41,715 bases of DNA from an uncultured Prevotellaceae bacterium (GCA_902776935.1 CACYRS010000025.1:1-41715); one strand, 5' to 3'. Positions 7,458 through 15,922 are shown, counted from the first letter of the stretch. Notes: a model not told the origin generated them from the letters alone. Numbers and translations are program-made.

Positions 7458-7967
7458 TTAGTTGAAATACTCGATTGTACGGGTCTGCTCCAAGGTCTGA
7501 CCCATCATTGATGACTTACGGCTGATCCAGTTGCCCTTATCATCGTACTTATAGTCGGTATATGGAGTCTCCATTGTCTGACCACCTACGTTGACTGTCT
7601 CTTTATCTGTAGCGCCCTTGTCGTTGAATGTGCGGGTGCTGGAGATCTTCTGACCCATAGCCTCTACGGTAGTGCCAACAACCTTGCCGTTCTCCCACTT
7701 GTACTCTACAGCTACCTTCTGACCCATCATTTCCAGTTTTGCGGTCTTGATATAACCGTCAGCATCGTAGACAACATCGCTCAATGGTCCGCTGACAAGC
7801 TTGCCGCTCTCATCGAAAGTGAATGTCTGAGACTGTCCCATGACACTTACACTGATAGACTTGACATTTCCGTATGCCTCCTGTGCCTCGGCATCATGGA
7901 ACTTTGTCTGTGCCTGCATAGCGAATGATGTTACCAGCATGGCGAACATTAACATGATCTTTTTCAT
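7458..7967 (-). CDS. Secreted protein with MGQ / YDxxG beta repeats
   Basis: A 169-residue secreted protein; the start at 7967 gives the signal peptide MKKIMLMFAMLVTSFAMQAQ and lies about 47 bases after a promoter. The mature part is a chain of about 25-30-residue units with the signature [VMA]-[MG]-GQ followed by an [YF]-x-[DE]-x-G-[KNY] turn: MGQSQ...DESGK, MMGQKV...ENGKV, AMGQKI...NDKGA, VGGQTM...DDKGN and MMGQTL. This resembles the YD-type repeats seen in many Bacteroidales secreted proteins, which form repeated beta hairpins. Function unknown. Confidence 0.75.
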   Translation of the reverse strand: MKKIMLMFAMLVTSFAMQAQTKFHDAEAQEAYGNVKSISVSVMGQSQTFTFDESGKLVSGPLSDVVYDADGYIKTAKLEMMGQKVAVEYKWENGKVVGTTVEAMGQKISSTRTFNDKGATDKETVNVGGQTMETPYTDYKYDDKGNWISRKSSMMGQTLEQTRTIEYFN

Positions 7968-8013
7968 CTTGGTTGATTTTAAGTTTGTAATGAATTTGTT
8001 AAAAATACGGCGG

Positions 8014-8021
8014 CAAAGATA
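8014..8021 (-). promoter_or_regulatory. -7 promoter element (minus)
   Basis: Reads TATCTTTG on the minus strand, 46 bases upstream of the repeat-protein start, back to back with the plus-strand promoter at 8085. Confidence 0.8.
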
Positions 8022-8084
8022 CAAACAAAATCGTAAACCGCCAAATAATCGTCAGAAAAATATTGATTTTCTCCCGAAAATGAT

Positions 8085-8092
8085 TAACTTTG
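8085..8092 (+). promoter_or_regulatory. -7 promoter element of the FAD protein gene
   Basis: TAACTTTG, 38 bases upstream of the ATG at 8131. Confidence 0.75.
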
Positions 8093-8130
8093 CAGGCGAA
8101 AAGGCATGATGTCTATATATTATATAAGGT

Positions 8131-9678
8131 ATGATAAACGAATATCAGATACGAGTGGTGCCAGAGGTTGCGGCGCAGGAAGACAGACTGAAGGGGTGGA
8201 TAGCCGACGAATACGGTTTCGACGTCAGGACAATCTGTGGCGTGAGGATACTGAAACGGAGCATCGATGCCCGACAGCGACAGATATTCGTCAACCTGAA
8301 GGTGAGGGTGTATGTCAACGAGCAGCCTCACGATGATGAGTATGTGCGTACGGACTATCCCAACGTGGAGGGTAAGCCACAGGTGATTGTGGTGGGAGCC
8401 GGACCTGGAGGACTCTTTGCCGCATTGAGACTTATAGAACTCGGACTGAAACCTGTCGTGCTTGAGAGAGGAAAGAACGTGCATGACAGAAAGAAAGACC
8501 TTGCCAATATCACCAAGACACAGAAGGTGGACAGCGAGAGCAACTACTGTTTCGGAGAGGGTGGAGCAGGAGCCTATTCCGACGGAAAACTCTATACCCG
8601 TTCGAAGAAACGTGGTAACACGGATAAGATCCTGAATGTGTTCTGTCAGCACGGAGCATCGACGGCGATACTCGCTGATGCACATCCGCATATAGGTACC
8701 GACAGACTCCCGAAGGTCATCGAGGCGATGAGGAATACTATCCTCAACTGTGGGGGTGAGGTGCACTTCCAGACGAAGATGACGCAGTTGATTATGGATG
8801 GCGACAAGGTTGTTGGTTGCATAGCAGATAAAGAATATTATGGTCCGGTGATATTAGCCACAGGGCACTCAGCACGAGACGTTTACAGATATTTGGCTGA
8901 AGCAAAGGTTGAAGTAGAGGCAAAGGGCATCGCTGTGGGTGTGAGACTCGAACATCCGTCGCATCTGATAGACCAGATACAGTATCATTCAAAGCAGGGC
9001 AGAGGGAAGTATCTGCCCGCTGCGGAGTACTCGATGGTGACTCAGGTAGACGGACGCGGAGTGTATTCGTTCTGTATGTGTCCGGGAGGATTTGTGATTC
9101 CTGCAGCTACGGATAAAGAGCAGATAGTGGTAAACGGGATGAGTCCTGCGAGCAGAGGCACGGCATGGAGCAATTCGGGCATGGTGGTGGAGATAAGGCC
9201 GGAGGACCTATCCACTCTAAACTCTCCACTAAAAGTTCTTCGTTTCCAAGAAGAACTCGAAAAAGTGTGCTGGCAGCAGGGTAATATGAAACAGACGGCA
9301 CCGGCTCAGAGGATGATGGACTTCGTGAACGGCAAGCTGAGCTATGACCTGCCGAAGTCTTCGTATGCTCCGGGACTGATATCCAGTCCGCTGCATTTCT
9401 GGTTGCCGGAGATGATATCCAAGCGTCTTCGTGAGGGCTTTAAGGTGTTCGGTAGGAATGCTCACGGATTCTTAACTAACGAGGCAGTGATGATAGCCGT
9501 AGAGACGCGTACCAGCAGTCCTGTTAGGATAGTCAGAGACAGAGATACTCTCCAGCATATACGTGTAGAAGGCCTCTTCCCCTGTGGTGAGGGAGCAGGC
9601 TATGCAGGGGGTATCGTTTCGGCAGGTGTAGATGGCGAACGATGCGCAGAGATGTGCGCTCAGTACCTGAATAGTTAA
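8131..9678 (+). CDS. FAD-dependent oxidoreductase of the COG2509 type
   Basis: A 515-residue cytoplasmic flavoprotein. The N-terminal 80 residues form a small alpha/beta domain typical of this family; the dinucleotide-binding motif VVGAGPGGLFAALRL is at about residues 88-102. YCFGEGGAGAYSDGKL and the C-terminal FPCGEGAGYAGGIVSAGVDGERCAE are family signatures (FAD binding, GxGxxGG pattern). The physiological substrate of COG2509 proteins is not established. Residues about 360-368 (STLNSPLK) are encoded by an ACTCTNN-type heptad stretch (9210-9234) of the same sort found in feoB and the double ABC gene. It replaces part of the linker before RFQEELE. Confidence 0.88.
   Translation: MINEYQIRVVPEVAAQEDRLKGWIADEYGFDVRTICGVRILKRSIDARQRQIFVNLKVRVYVNEQPHDDEYVRTDYPNVEGKPQVIVVGAGPGGLFAALRLIELGLKPVVLERGKNVHDRKKDLANITKTQKVDSESNYCFGEGGAGAYSDGKLYTRSKKRGNTDKILNVFCQHGASTAILADAHPHIGTDRLPKVIEAMRNTILNCGGEVHFQTKMTQLIMDGDKVVGCIADKEYYGPVILATGHSARDVYRYLAEAKVEVEAKGIAVGVRLEHPSHLIDQIQYHSKQGRGKYLPAAEYSMVTQVDGRGVYSFCMCPGGFVIPAATDKEQIVVNGMSPASRGTAWSNSGMVVEIRPEDLSTLNSPLKVLRFQEELEKVCWQQGNMKQTAPAQRMMDFVNGKLSYDLPKSSYAPGLISSPLHFWLPEMISKRLREGFKVFGRNAHGFLTNEAVMIAVETRTSSPVRIVRDRDTLQHIRVEGLFPCGEGAGYAGGIVSAGVDGERCAEMCAQYLNS
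9210..9234 (+). repeat. Heptad repeat inside the COG2509 reading frame
   Basis: TCCACTCTAAACTCTCCACT is three ACTCT-type units, translated as STLNSPL. The same string type forms the arms of the elements at 17161 and 20682. No palindromic core is present here. Confidence 0.6.
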
Positions 9679-9689
9679 AAAAATCAAAA

Positions 9690-9730
9690 GCAGTAGCAAA
9701 TTCTTCACTCTTCACTCTTCATTCTTCATT
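9690..9730 (+). repeat. Half copy of the GGTAGCAA/heptad element
   Basis: GCAGTAGCAAATTCT matches GCGGTAGCAAACTCT of the feoB element at 13 of 15 positions and is followed by four heptads of the type TTCACTC/TTCATTC. It covers the place where the -33 element of the next promoter (9740) must lie, so it may affect that gene's expression. Confidence 0.65.
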
Positions 9731-9739
9731 TTTTTTTCG

Positions 9740-9747
9740 TATCTTTG
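9740..9747 (+). promoter_or_regulatory. -7 promoter element of the cytidylate-kinase-like gene
   Basis: TATCTTTG, 37 bases before the start codon. The -33 zone falls inside the heptad repeat. Confidence 0.78.
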
Positions 9748-9784
9748 TGGCATAAAGATTTACTGATATTAAAACGAAGAAACT

Positions 9785-10405
9785 ATGAACAGGGAGGAAC
9801 AATTCGTAATTACCATCAGTCGTCAGTTTGGTACTGGCGGTCATGAGATTGGAGCAGAGCTTGCCCGTCGTCTAGGTGTAAAGCTGCTCGACAAGCAGAT
9901 TCTTAATGAAGTGGCAAAGAGAGCCCGTGTGGTTGAGGAGGCGATGGAGAAACTCGAGTCGCGTAACCCGTTGTGGCGCGATGACTTCACAGACTTCTAC
10001 CGTAACTACATGAGCAAGACGGAGTATAGCGGTCTGGAACACGATCGTACATCGCATGATCTCTTTGAGGCTCAGGCTGATGCAATCCGTAAGATTGCTG
10101 CCGAGGAGTCGTGTGTGATAGTGGGAAGATGCGGATTCCATATCTTCGAGAACCATCCTAACGCTCTGAAGATTTTCGTACATTCATCCGAAGACTGCCG
10201 TAAGCGTCGTATTGCGGAGAAGTACGGTCTCAGCTTGGCTGATGCCGCTGCGATGGTAGTGGATAATGACTACAGCCGTGAACTTTACACGAAGACATTC
10301 ACGGGTAAGGAGTGGCGCGATGCCTGCAACTATGACATATCCCTCGACGTGAGGATGTTCGGGGTGAATGGTGCCGTAGACTTCATCATGCATTGTATCG
10401 AGTAA
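9785..10405 (+). CDS. Cytidylate kinase-like family protein
   Basis: A 206-residue P-loop-type protein. FVITISRQFGTGGHEIGAELARRLG near residue 7 is a variant of the cytidylate-kinase-like family (PF13189) phosphate-binding segment, and DKQILNEVAKR follows as in that family. IVGRCGFHIFENHPNALKIFVHSS and CRKRRIAEKYGLSLADAAAMV correspond to the CoA/nucleotide-type lid and base regions. This family is distinct from the housekeeping CMP kinase, and its substrate is not established. It sits between the COG2509 gene and pheT with its own promoter. Confidence 0.85.
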   Translation: MNREEQFVITISRQFGTGGHEIGAELARRLGVKLLDKQILNEVAKRARVVEEAMEKLESRNPLWRDDFTDFYRNYMSKTEYSGLEHDRTSHDLFEAQADAIRKIAAEESCVIVGRCGFHIFENHPNALKIFVHSSEDCRKRRIAEKYGLSLADAAAMVVDNDYSRELYTKTFTGKEWRDACNYDISLDVRMFGVNGAVDFIMHCIE

Positions 10406-10430
10406 ATTTTTCACGAAATATTTGTGTATA

Positions 10431-10495
10431 TACCGATTTTTTAGTACCTTTGCACGCTGAAATTTCACAAGTTAGTAATTACTAAAGAATCGGTA
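10431..10495. promoter_or_regulatory. Inverted repeat spanning the pheT promoter
   Basis: TACCGATTTTTTAGT (10431-10445) is the inverted copy of ACTAAAGAATCGGTA (10481-10495), 14 of 15 matching and the last position a G-T pair. Between the arms lie the promoter (10445-10452), the presumed transcription start, a perfect 10-bp palindrome TGAAATTTCA (10458-10467), and TTAGTAATTACTAA (10472-10485), a perfect 14-bp palindrome. The left arm lies upstream of transcription, so the pair acts at DNA level if at all: as an operator, or as the ends of a short invertible promoter. Confidence 0.55.
10445..10452 (+). promoter_or_regulatory. -7 promoter element of pheT
   Basis: TACCTTTG with a TTTG -33-type element at 10421-10424 (20-base spacing), 45 bases before the original pheT ATG at 10498. 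Confidence 0.8.
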
Positions 10496-10497
10496 TA

Positions 10498-10530
10498 ATG
10501 AATATTTCCTACAAATGGGCTTACATGTGA
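10498..10530 (+). pseudogene. pheT: Orphaned 5' end of pheT
   Basis: The ATG after the promoter reads MNISYKW, the normal first seven residues of Bacteroidales PheT, then AYM and a stop (TGA 10528-10530). In another frame the same DNA continues as LTCEAHPNSDHLHVTTVDLG, which in intact PheT lies at about residue 54. About 137 bp are therefore missing at about 10518/10520, with a frameshift. Confidence 0.8.
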
Positions 10531-10600
10531 GGCCCATCCTAATAGCGACCATCTCCATGTTACAACAGTAGACTTAGGCAAGGGTGAGCCCTCGCAGATT

Positions 10601-12808
10601 GTGTGTGGTGCTCCTAATGTGGCTGCAGGTCAGAAGGTGATCGTAGCAGACCTCGGTTGTGTGCTCTATGATGGTGATAATGAGTTTGTTATCAAGAAGT
10701 CAAAGCTTCGTGGAGTAGAGTCTAACGGTATGATCTGTGCAGAGGATGAGATAGGTGTGGGAACATCTCACGACGGTATCATCGTGTTGCCCGAGGATGC
10801 TGTCGTTGGTACTCCCGCTGCAGAGTATTATAACCTTGAGAGCGACTGGCTCATTGAGGTGGATATCACAGCAAACCGTGCTGACGGGCTCTCTCACTGG
10901 GGCGTGGCCCGTGACCTCTATGCCTGGCTGAAGAGCAACGGCTATGAGACAAGTCTGCATCGTCCTGACTGCTCTGAGTTCAAGGTGGAGAATCATGACC
11001 TGCCTATCGAGGTGGTGATTGAGAATCAGGAGGCCTGCAAACGTTATGCTTGTGTAAGTGTTACAGACTGCGAGGTGAAAGAGTCGCCCGACTGGCTGAA
11101 GAACAAGCTGACAACCGTCGGCCTGCGTCCTATCAATAACATCGTGGATATCACCAACTACGTGATGATGGCCTATGGACAGCCTCTGCATACATTCGAT
11201 GCAGACATGGTAAAGGGTCATAAGATTGTGGTAAAGACAATGCCTGACGGCACACCTTTCCAGACACTCGACGATGAGGAGCATAAACTTTCTGACCGTG
11301 ACCTGGCTATCTGTAATGCAGAGGAGCCGATGTGTATCGCAGGTGTGTTTGGAGGAAAGGGTAGTGGTACCTACGAGACTACAAAGAACGTGGTTCTCGA
11401 GAGTGCCTATTTCCATCCTACATGGATTCGTAAGTCAGCACGTCGTCATGGCCTCAGCACAGATGCTTCATTCCGTTTCGAGCGTGGTGTAGATCCAAAC
11501 GGTACTATCTATGCTCTCCAGCAGGCAGCCATCCTCTGTAAGCAGCTGGCAGGCGGAAAGATTAGCATGGAGATATGCGATGTATATCCCGAGCCGATGA
11601 AGAACGCTGTTGTTGAGCTCAGCTATGAGTATGTACACAACCTCGTTGGTAAGGAGATTCCCGTAGAGACCATCAAGAGCATCTGTGAGAGTCTGGAGAT
11701 GAAGGTGCTCAGCGAGACCGCTGAGGGCCTGACACTCGAGATCCCTGCTTATCGTGTGGATGTACAGCGTCCTTGTGATGTCGTTGAGGATATCCTCCGC
11801 ATATATGGATATAATAATGTGGAGATTCCTACTCAGCTGAAGAGCTCACTCGTAATCAAGGCTGATGAGGACCGTAAGCATAAGCTCCAGAATCTGGTTA
11901 GTGAGCAACTCGTTGGTGCTGGCTTTAATGAGATACTGAACAACTCGTTGACGAAGACGGCATATTATGAGGGTAAGACGAATGTCGTAAAGATTATGAA
12001 CCCCCTGTCGTCAGACCTTGGTGTGATGCGTCAGACATTGCTCTATGGCGGTCTGGAGAGCGTTGAACATAATGTGAAGCGTAAGAATGCCAATCTGAAG
12101 TTCTTCGAGTTTGGTAACTGTTACTTCTTCGATGAGGAGAAGGAGAATCCTGAGAACCCGATGCAGGCCTATAAGGAAGAGAACTTCATGGGTATCTGGG
12201 TTACAGGTAAGCGTGTGGAAGGCTCATGGGCACACCCCAATGAGGATAGCACATATTACGAGCTCGCTGCTTATGTACAGACCATCCTGAGCCGTATCGG
12301 CCTGAAGCAGGGTGCCACAGTTCAGAAAAAATCGGAGAATGAGGATTTCTCTGCAGGTATAGTGATTGAGAATCGCGGTGGAAAGAAACTCATCGAGATG
12401 GGTGTTCTCTCTAAGAAGCTCCTGAAGCAGTTCGACCTCCAGCAGCCGGTATATTTCGCAGAGCTCAACTGGACTCAGCTGATGAAGGCTACAAAGAAGA
12501 ACGAGGTAACATTCACAGATATTCCTAAGCATCCCGCAGTAAGCCGTGACCTGGCTCTGTTGGTGGATAACAATGTGGAGTTTGCGCAGATTGAGCAGAT
12601 TGCACGTCAGACAGAGAAGAAACTCCTCAAGAAGGTAGAGCTCTTCGATGTCTACGAGGGTGACAAACTGCCTGCCAGCAAGAAGTCATACGCTGTGAAC
12701 TTCATCCTCCAGGATGCTGAGAAGACGATGAACGACAAGCAGATCGATGCCATCATGCAGAAGCTCATCGCCAACATCAAGAAACAGCTCGGTGCTGAAC
12801 TGCGTTAA
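10601..12808 (+). CDS. pheT: Phenylalanine--tRNA ligase beta subunit, 5' part deleted
   Basis: PheT pairs with PheS to charge tRNA-Phe. The frame is clear from about 10520 (LTCEAHPNSDHLHVTTVDLG, the EMAP-II-like tRNA-binding domain) to the stop at 12808, covering B3/B4 editing (VDITANRADGLSHWGVARDLYAW, RPINNIVDITNYVMMAYGQPLHTFDAD), B5, the core and the C-terminal anticodon-binding ferredoxin-like domain (HPAVSRDLALLVDNNVEF). No ATG exists in this frame near the front; the GTG at 10601 is only the first formal start. The normal ATG at 10498 is separated by a frameshifting deletion of about 46 codons, which removes most of the N-terminal B1 segment. Normal length is about 820 residues. Since pheT is essential, either the assembly is wrong here, or another copy exists, or rescue occurs by internal initiation. 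The rest is intact, so the event is recent. Confidence 0.85.
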   Translation: MCGAPNVAAGQKVIVADLGCVLYDGDNEFVIKKSKLRGVESNGMICAEDEIGVGTSHDGIIVLPEDAVVGTPAAEYYNLESDWLIEVDITANRADGLSHWGVARDLYAWLKSNGYETSLHRPDCSEFKVENHDLPIEVVIENQEACKRYACVSVTDCEVKESPDWLKNKLTTVGLRPINNIVDITNYVMMAYGQPLHTFDADMVKGHKIVVKTMPDGTPFQTLDDEEHKLSDRDLAICNAEEPMCIAGVFGGKGSGTYETTKNVVLESAYFHPTWIRKSARRHGLSTDASFRFERGVDPNGTIYALQQAAILCKQLAGGKISMEICDVYPEPMKNAVVELSYEYVHNLVGKEIPVETIKSICESLEMKVLSETAEGLTLEIPAYRVDVQRPCDVVEDILRIYGYNNVEIPTQLKSSLVIKADEDRKHKLQNLVSEQLVGAGFNEILNNSLTKTAYYEGKTNVVKIMNPLSSDLGVMRQTLLYGGLESVEHNVKRKNANLKFFEFGNCYFFDEEKENPENPMQAYKEENFMGIWVTGKRVEGSWAHPNEDSTYYELAAYVQTILSRIGLKQGATVQKKSENEDFSAGIVIENRGGKKLIEMGVLSKKLLKQFDLQQPVYFAELNWTQLMKATKKNEVTFTDIPKHPAVSRDLALLVDNNVEFAQIEQIARQTEKKLLKKVELFDVYEGDKLPASKKSYAVNFILQDAEKTMNDKQIDAIMQKLIANIKKQLGAELR

Positions 12809-12850
12809 AAGATAAAAAAGTAAAAAGGTAAAAAAGTAAAATAGTAAAAT
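12809..12850 (+). repeat. AAAAAGTAAAA-type tandem repeat before yebC
   Basis: Five or six A-rich units with AGTAAAA, GGTAAAA or TAGTAAAA fill the pheT-yebC gap and supply the ribosome-binding region. The same units precede the genes at 2758 and 3552. Confidence 0.6.
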
Positions 12851-12856
12851 TAAACA

Positions 12857-13582
12857 ATGGGAAGAGCATTTGAATATCGTAAGGCAACGAAGCTGAAGCG
12901 TTGGGGCCACATGGCCAAGACATTTACAAAGATCGGAAAGCAGATCGCTATTGCTGTGAAGGCAGGCGGTCCAGAGCCGGAGAACAATCCTACACTGCGT
13001 GCCATCATCGCTAATGCAAAGCGTGAGAACATGCCGAAGGATAACATCGAGCGTGCTATCAAGAACGCAATGGGTAAGGACCAGAGCGACTACAAGGAGG
13101 TAACCTACGAGGGATATGGCCCTCACGGAATAGCTATCTTCGTGGAGACTCTTACTGACAACACCACACGTACCGTTGGTGATGTTCGTTCAGTATTCAA
13201 TAAGTTTAATGGTAACCTGGGTACTCAGGGTTCTCTGAGCTTCCTCTTCGACCATAAGAGCGTGTTCACTTTCAAGAAGAAGGACGGACTGGATATGGAC
13301 GAGATGATTCTTGACCTGATTGACTATGGTGTAGAGGATGAGTTTGATGAGGACGAGGAGGAGAACAGCATCACCATCTATGGCGATCCTTCTTCATTCG
13401 GTGCCATCCAGAAGCATCTTGAGGAGAACGGTTTCGAGGTGACAGGTGCTGAGTTCACCCGTATTCCAAACGACCTGAAGGATGTTACTCCTGAGGAGCG
13501 TGAGACCATCGATAAGATGGTAGAGAAACTTGAGGACTTCGATGATGTCCAGACGGTTTACACAAACATGAAACCCGAATAA
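12857..13582 (+). CDS. YebC/PmpR family protein
   Basis: A 241-residue cytoplasmic protein with the full YebC architecture: N-terminal basic helical domain (MGRAFEYRKATKLKRWGHMAKTF, KQIAIAVKAGGPEPENNPTLR), the MPKDNIERAIKNAMGK segment, EVTYEGYGPHGIAIFVETLTDN, NFxG-type NLGTQGSLSFLF, and an acidic linker DEDEEEN. Members have been reported as DNA-binding regulators and, more recently, as ribosome-associated factors relieving stalls; which applies here is unknown. It follows pheT after 48 bases of A-rich repeat, probably in the same transcript, and ends at a strong terminator. Confidence 0.93.
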   Translation: MGRAFEYRKATKLKRWGHMAKTFTKIGKQIAIAVKAGGPEPENNPTLRAIIANAKRENMPKDNIERAIKNAMGKDQSDYKEVTYEGYGPHGIAIFVETLTDNTTRTVGDVRSVFNKFNGNLGTQGSLSFLFDHKSVFTFKKKDGLDMDEMILDLIDYGVEDEFDEDEEENSITIYGDPSSFGAIQKHLEENGFEVTGAEFTRIPNDLKDVTPEERETIDKMVEKLEDFDDVQTVYTNMKPE

Positions 13583-13587
13583 AAAAT

Positions 13588-13611
13588 AATCCCCGCCATC
13601 CGGCGGGGATT
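13588..13611. terminator. Strong bidirectional terminator
   Basis: AATCCCCGCC (13588-13597) pairs perfectly with GGCGGGGATT (13602-13611) around a 4-base loop, with T-rich DNA after it and A-rich before it. It ends yebC (plus) and the 13618 gene (minus). Confidence 0.9.
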
Positions 13612-13617
13612 TATTTT

Positions 13618-14004
13618 TTAATAGTCTTCTTTAGTAAGCACGGTTTCGAACAATACTTTCTTCGGATTTTTCTCAGAACAATAGGTATAGGCGAAGCTAT
13701 AGCCATTATCCTTATATGTCTTCATCGAGGTAGTATTCTTAAGCATGTCCTTAAGCAGTTTCTTGGCATCGATACTGTCGAGAGAACCTTCTTTGTCGGC
13801 TATGCCTGTGAGACGGTAATAGTAGTGAAGGGTATGTGTCGACTTCTCAAAAGTAAGACTGTCCATAATGATGTTCTCGTCCATTTTTGCGGGACAATTC
13901 TTGGCGGTGTACTCCTTAGCCTCACGTGCACATCTGTCTTCCAAAGACTCCTGACAAGAGACCATAAACAGGGCCAAAGTGGCAAATACTATTATTTTTT
14001 TCAT
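13618..14004 (-). CDS. Small lipoprotein of unknown function
   Basis: A 128-residue protein starting at 14004 (MKKIIVFATLALFMVSC), a lipoprotein signal with lipobox MVSC. The remainder is hydrophilic, with two more cysteines after the lipid cysteine (RCAREAKEYTAKNC) that could form a disulphide, then a beta-rich part with TLHYYYRLTGI. I do not recognise the family. It has its own promoter, is divergent from lepA and ends at the shared terminator. Confidence 0.75.
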   Translation of the reverse strand: MKKIIVFATLALFMVSCQESLEDRCAREAKEYTAKNCPAKMDENIIMDSLTFEKSTHTLHYYYRLTGIADKEGSLDSIDAKKLLKDMLKNTTSMKTYKDNGYSFAYTYCSEKNPKKVLFETVLTKEDY

Positions 14005-14026
14005 AATTAATGTTTTATTTTGGTTG

Positions 14027-14034
14027 CAAAAGTA
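14027..14034 (-). promoter_or_regulatory. -7 promoter element (minus)
   Basis: Reads TACTTTTG on the minus strand, an exact TAnnTTTG match, 22 bases before the lipoprotein start. Confidence 0.7.
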
Positions 14035-14075
14035 CAAAAAAAAACTAAATTATTGGCTATACGAACTATTTTTTG

Positions 14076-14083
14076 TAACTTTG
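14076..14083 (+). promoter_or_regulatory. -7 promoter element of lepA
   Basis: TAACTTTG, 24 bases before the lepA ATG. Confidence 0.8.
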
Positions 14084-14107
14084 CAGTTCAAAGATTGATA
14101 TTACTAA

Positions 14108-15889
14108 ATGAATCATATAAGAAACTTTTGTATCATTGCGCATATTGATCACGGCAAGTCAACCTTAGCCGATCGAATGCTGGAGTTCACAAAGACTATC
14201 CAAGTCACCGAGGGACAGATGCTCGATGACATGGATCTGGAGCGTGAACGTGGTATCACAATCAAGAGCCACGCCATCCAGATGGAGTATATGCACAATG
14301 GTGAGAAATATATACTTAATCTTATCGACACTCCGGGACATGTGGACTTCTCATACGAGGTGAGCCGCTCTATCGCAGCCTGCGAGGGAGCTCTCCTGGT
14401 GGTGGATGCCACTCAGGGAGTTCAGGCACAGACCATCTCCAATCTCTATATGGCTATCGACCATAACCTGGAGATTATACCCGTTATTAATAAGATAGAC
14501 ATGCCTTCGGCAATGCCCGACGAGGTGGAAGATGAGATAGTGGACCTTATCGGTTGTGACCGCTCGGATATTCTCCGCGCTTCAGGAAAGACTGGTGAGG
14601 GTATCGAACAGGTGCTCGATGCTATCGTAGAGCGTATACCTCATCCAGTGGGTGATGAGAAGGCTCCGCTTCAGGCACTAATCTTCGACTCTGTGTTCAA
14701 CTCCTTCAGGGGAATCATCGCATACTTCAAGATTGTGAATGGTGTCATCCATCAGGGTGATCACGTGAAGTTCTTCAATACAGGAATGGAGTATGATGCC
14801 GACGAGGTGGGAGTGCTCAAGATGGATATGGTGCCTCGTAAGGAACTGCGTACAGGTGACGTAGGATATATCATCTCCGGTATCAAGAACTCAAAGGAGG
14901 TGAAGGTGGGAGATACCATCACTCAGGTGGCTACTCCCTGTGATGCTGCCATCGAGGGATTCCAGGAGGTTAAGCCGATGGTGTTTGCCGGTGTGTATCC
15001 TATAGACCCCACAGACTACGAGAACCTTCGTGCGTCCCTGGAGAAACTACAGCTCAACGATGCGTCGCTGACATTCACGCCAGAGAGTTCTGTAGCTCTG
15101 GGCTTCGGATTCCGTTGCGGATTCTTGGGACTGTTACACATGGAAATCATTCAGGAACGACTGGATCGTGAGTTTGATATGGATGTCATCACCACAGTAC
15201 CAAACGTTTCGTATATGTGTTATACGAAGCAAGGTGAGGTGAAGGAGGTGCATAATCCTTCGGGACTGCCTGATCAGACGATGATCGATCATATCGAAGA
15301 ACCGTATATCCGTGCTTCTATCATCACAGCTGCAGACTTTATCGGTCCGATTATGACACTGTGTCTTGATAAACGTGGTGAACTGATAGACCAGCAGTAT
15401 GTATCTGGTAATCGTGTGGAGCTGCACTTTATGTTGCCTCTGGGTGAGATAGTGATTGACTTCTACGACAAACTGAAGAGTATCTCAAAGGGATATGCTT
15501 CGTTTGATTATCATATTCATGGCTTCAGGCCATCGAAGCTCGCAAAGTTGGATATCCTGCTGAATGGTGAGCCGGTGGATGCACTGTCTACTCTGACTCA
15601 TCAGGATAATGCAGTGACTTTTGGTCGCAGGATGTGTGAGAAACTGAAGGAGCTGATTCCTCGTCAGCAGTTTGATATCGCCATCCAGGCAGCCATAGGA
15701 GCAAAGATCATTGCCCGTGAGACAGTAAAACAGGTTCGTAAGGATGTGACAGCAAAGTGTTACGGAGGTGATGTGTCTCGTAAGCGTAAGCTGCTTGAGA
15801 AACAGAAGAGAGGAAAGAAACGAATGAAACAGATCGGAAATGTGGAGGTGCCTCAGAAGGCCTTCCTCGCTGTGTTGAAACTTGATTAG
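14108..15889 (+). CDS. lepA: Elongation factor 4 (LepA)
   Basis: A 593-residue translational GTPase that acts on the ribosome during elongation. G motifs are AHIDHGKST (G1), the RGITIK region (G2), DTPGHVDF (G3), NKIDMP (G4) and ASGKTGEGI (G5). LepA-specific features are the missing EF-G domain IV and the C-terminal domain ending in [28 protein letters not shown]. Length and both ends match the family. A Crp/Fnr-type gene follows 33 bases later on the same strand, probably cotranscribed. Confidence 0.97.
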   Translation: MNHIRNFCIIAHIDHGKSTLADRMLEFTKTIQVTEGQMLDDMDLERERGITIKSHAIQMEYMHNGEKYILNLIDTPGHVDFSYEVSRSIAACEGALLVVDATQGVQAQTISNLYMAIDHNLEIIPVINKIDMPSAMPDEVEDEIVDLIGCDRSDILRASGKTGEGIEQVLDAIVERIPHPVGDEKAPLQALIFDSVFNSFRGIIAYFKIVNGVIHQGDHVKFFNTGMEYDADEVGVLKMDMVPRKELRTGDVGYIISGIKNSKEVKVGDTITQVATPCDAAIEGFQEVKPMVFAGVYPIDPTDYENLRASLEKLQLNDASLTFTPESSVALGFGFRCGFLGLLHMEIIQERLDREFDMDVITTVPNVSYMCYTKQGEVKEVHNPSGLPDQTMIDHIEEPYIRASIITAADFIGPIMTLCLDKRGELIDQQYVSGNRVELHFMLPLGEIVIDFYDKLKSISKGYASFDYHIHGFRPSKLAKLDILLNGEPVDALSTLTHQDNAVTFGRRMCEKLKELIPRQQFDIAIQAAIGAKIIARETVKQVRKDVTAKCYGGDVSRKRKLLEKQKRGKKRMKQIGNVEVPQKAFLAVLKLD

Positions 15890-15922
15890 AATAATTTGAA
15901 AATCTGAATAATAGTAAGACCT

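Noticed and set aside
9235-9258. 8-bp hairpin AGTTCTTC/GAAGAACT next to the heptads in the COG2509 gene
   Set aside because: It encodes the conserved VLRFQEELE residues of the family, so it is explained by coding and is not part of the inserted element.
10700-11416. 238-codon open frame antisense to pheT
   Set aside because: It lies wholly opposite well-conserved PheT domains and has no family resemblance; it is a codon-bias shadow.
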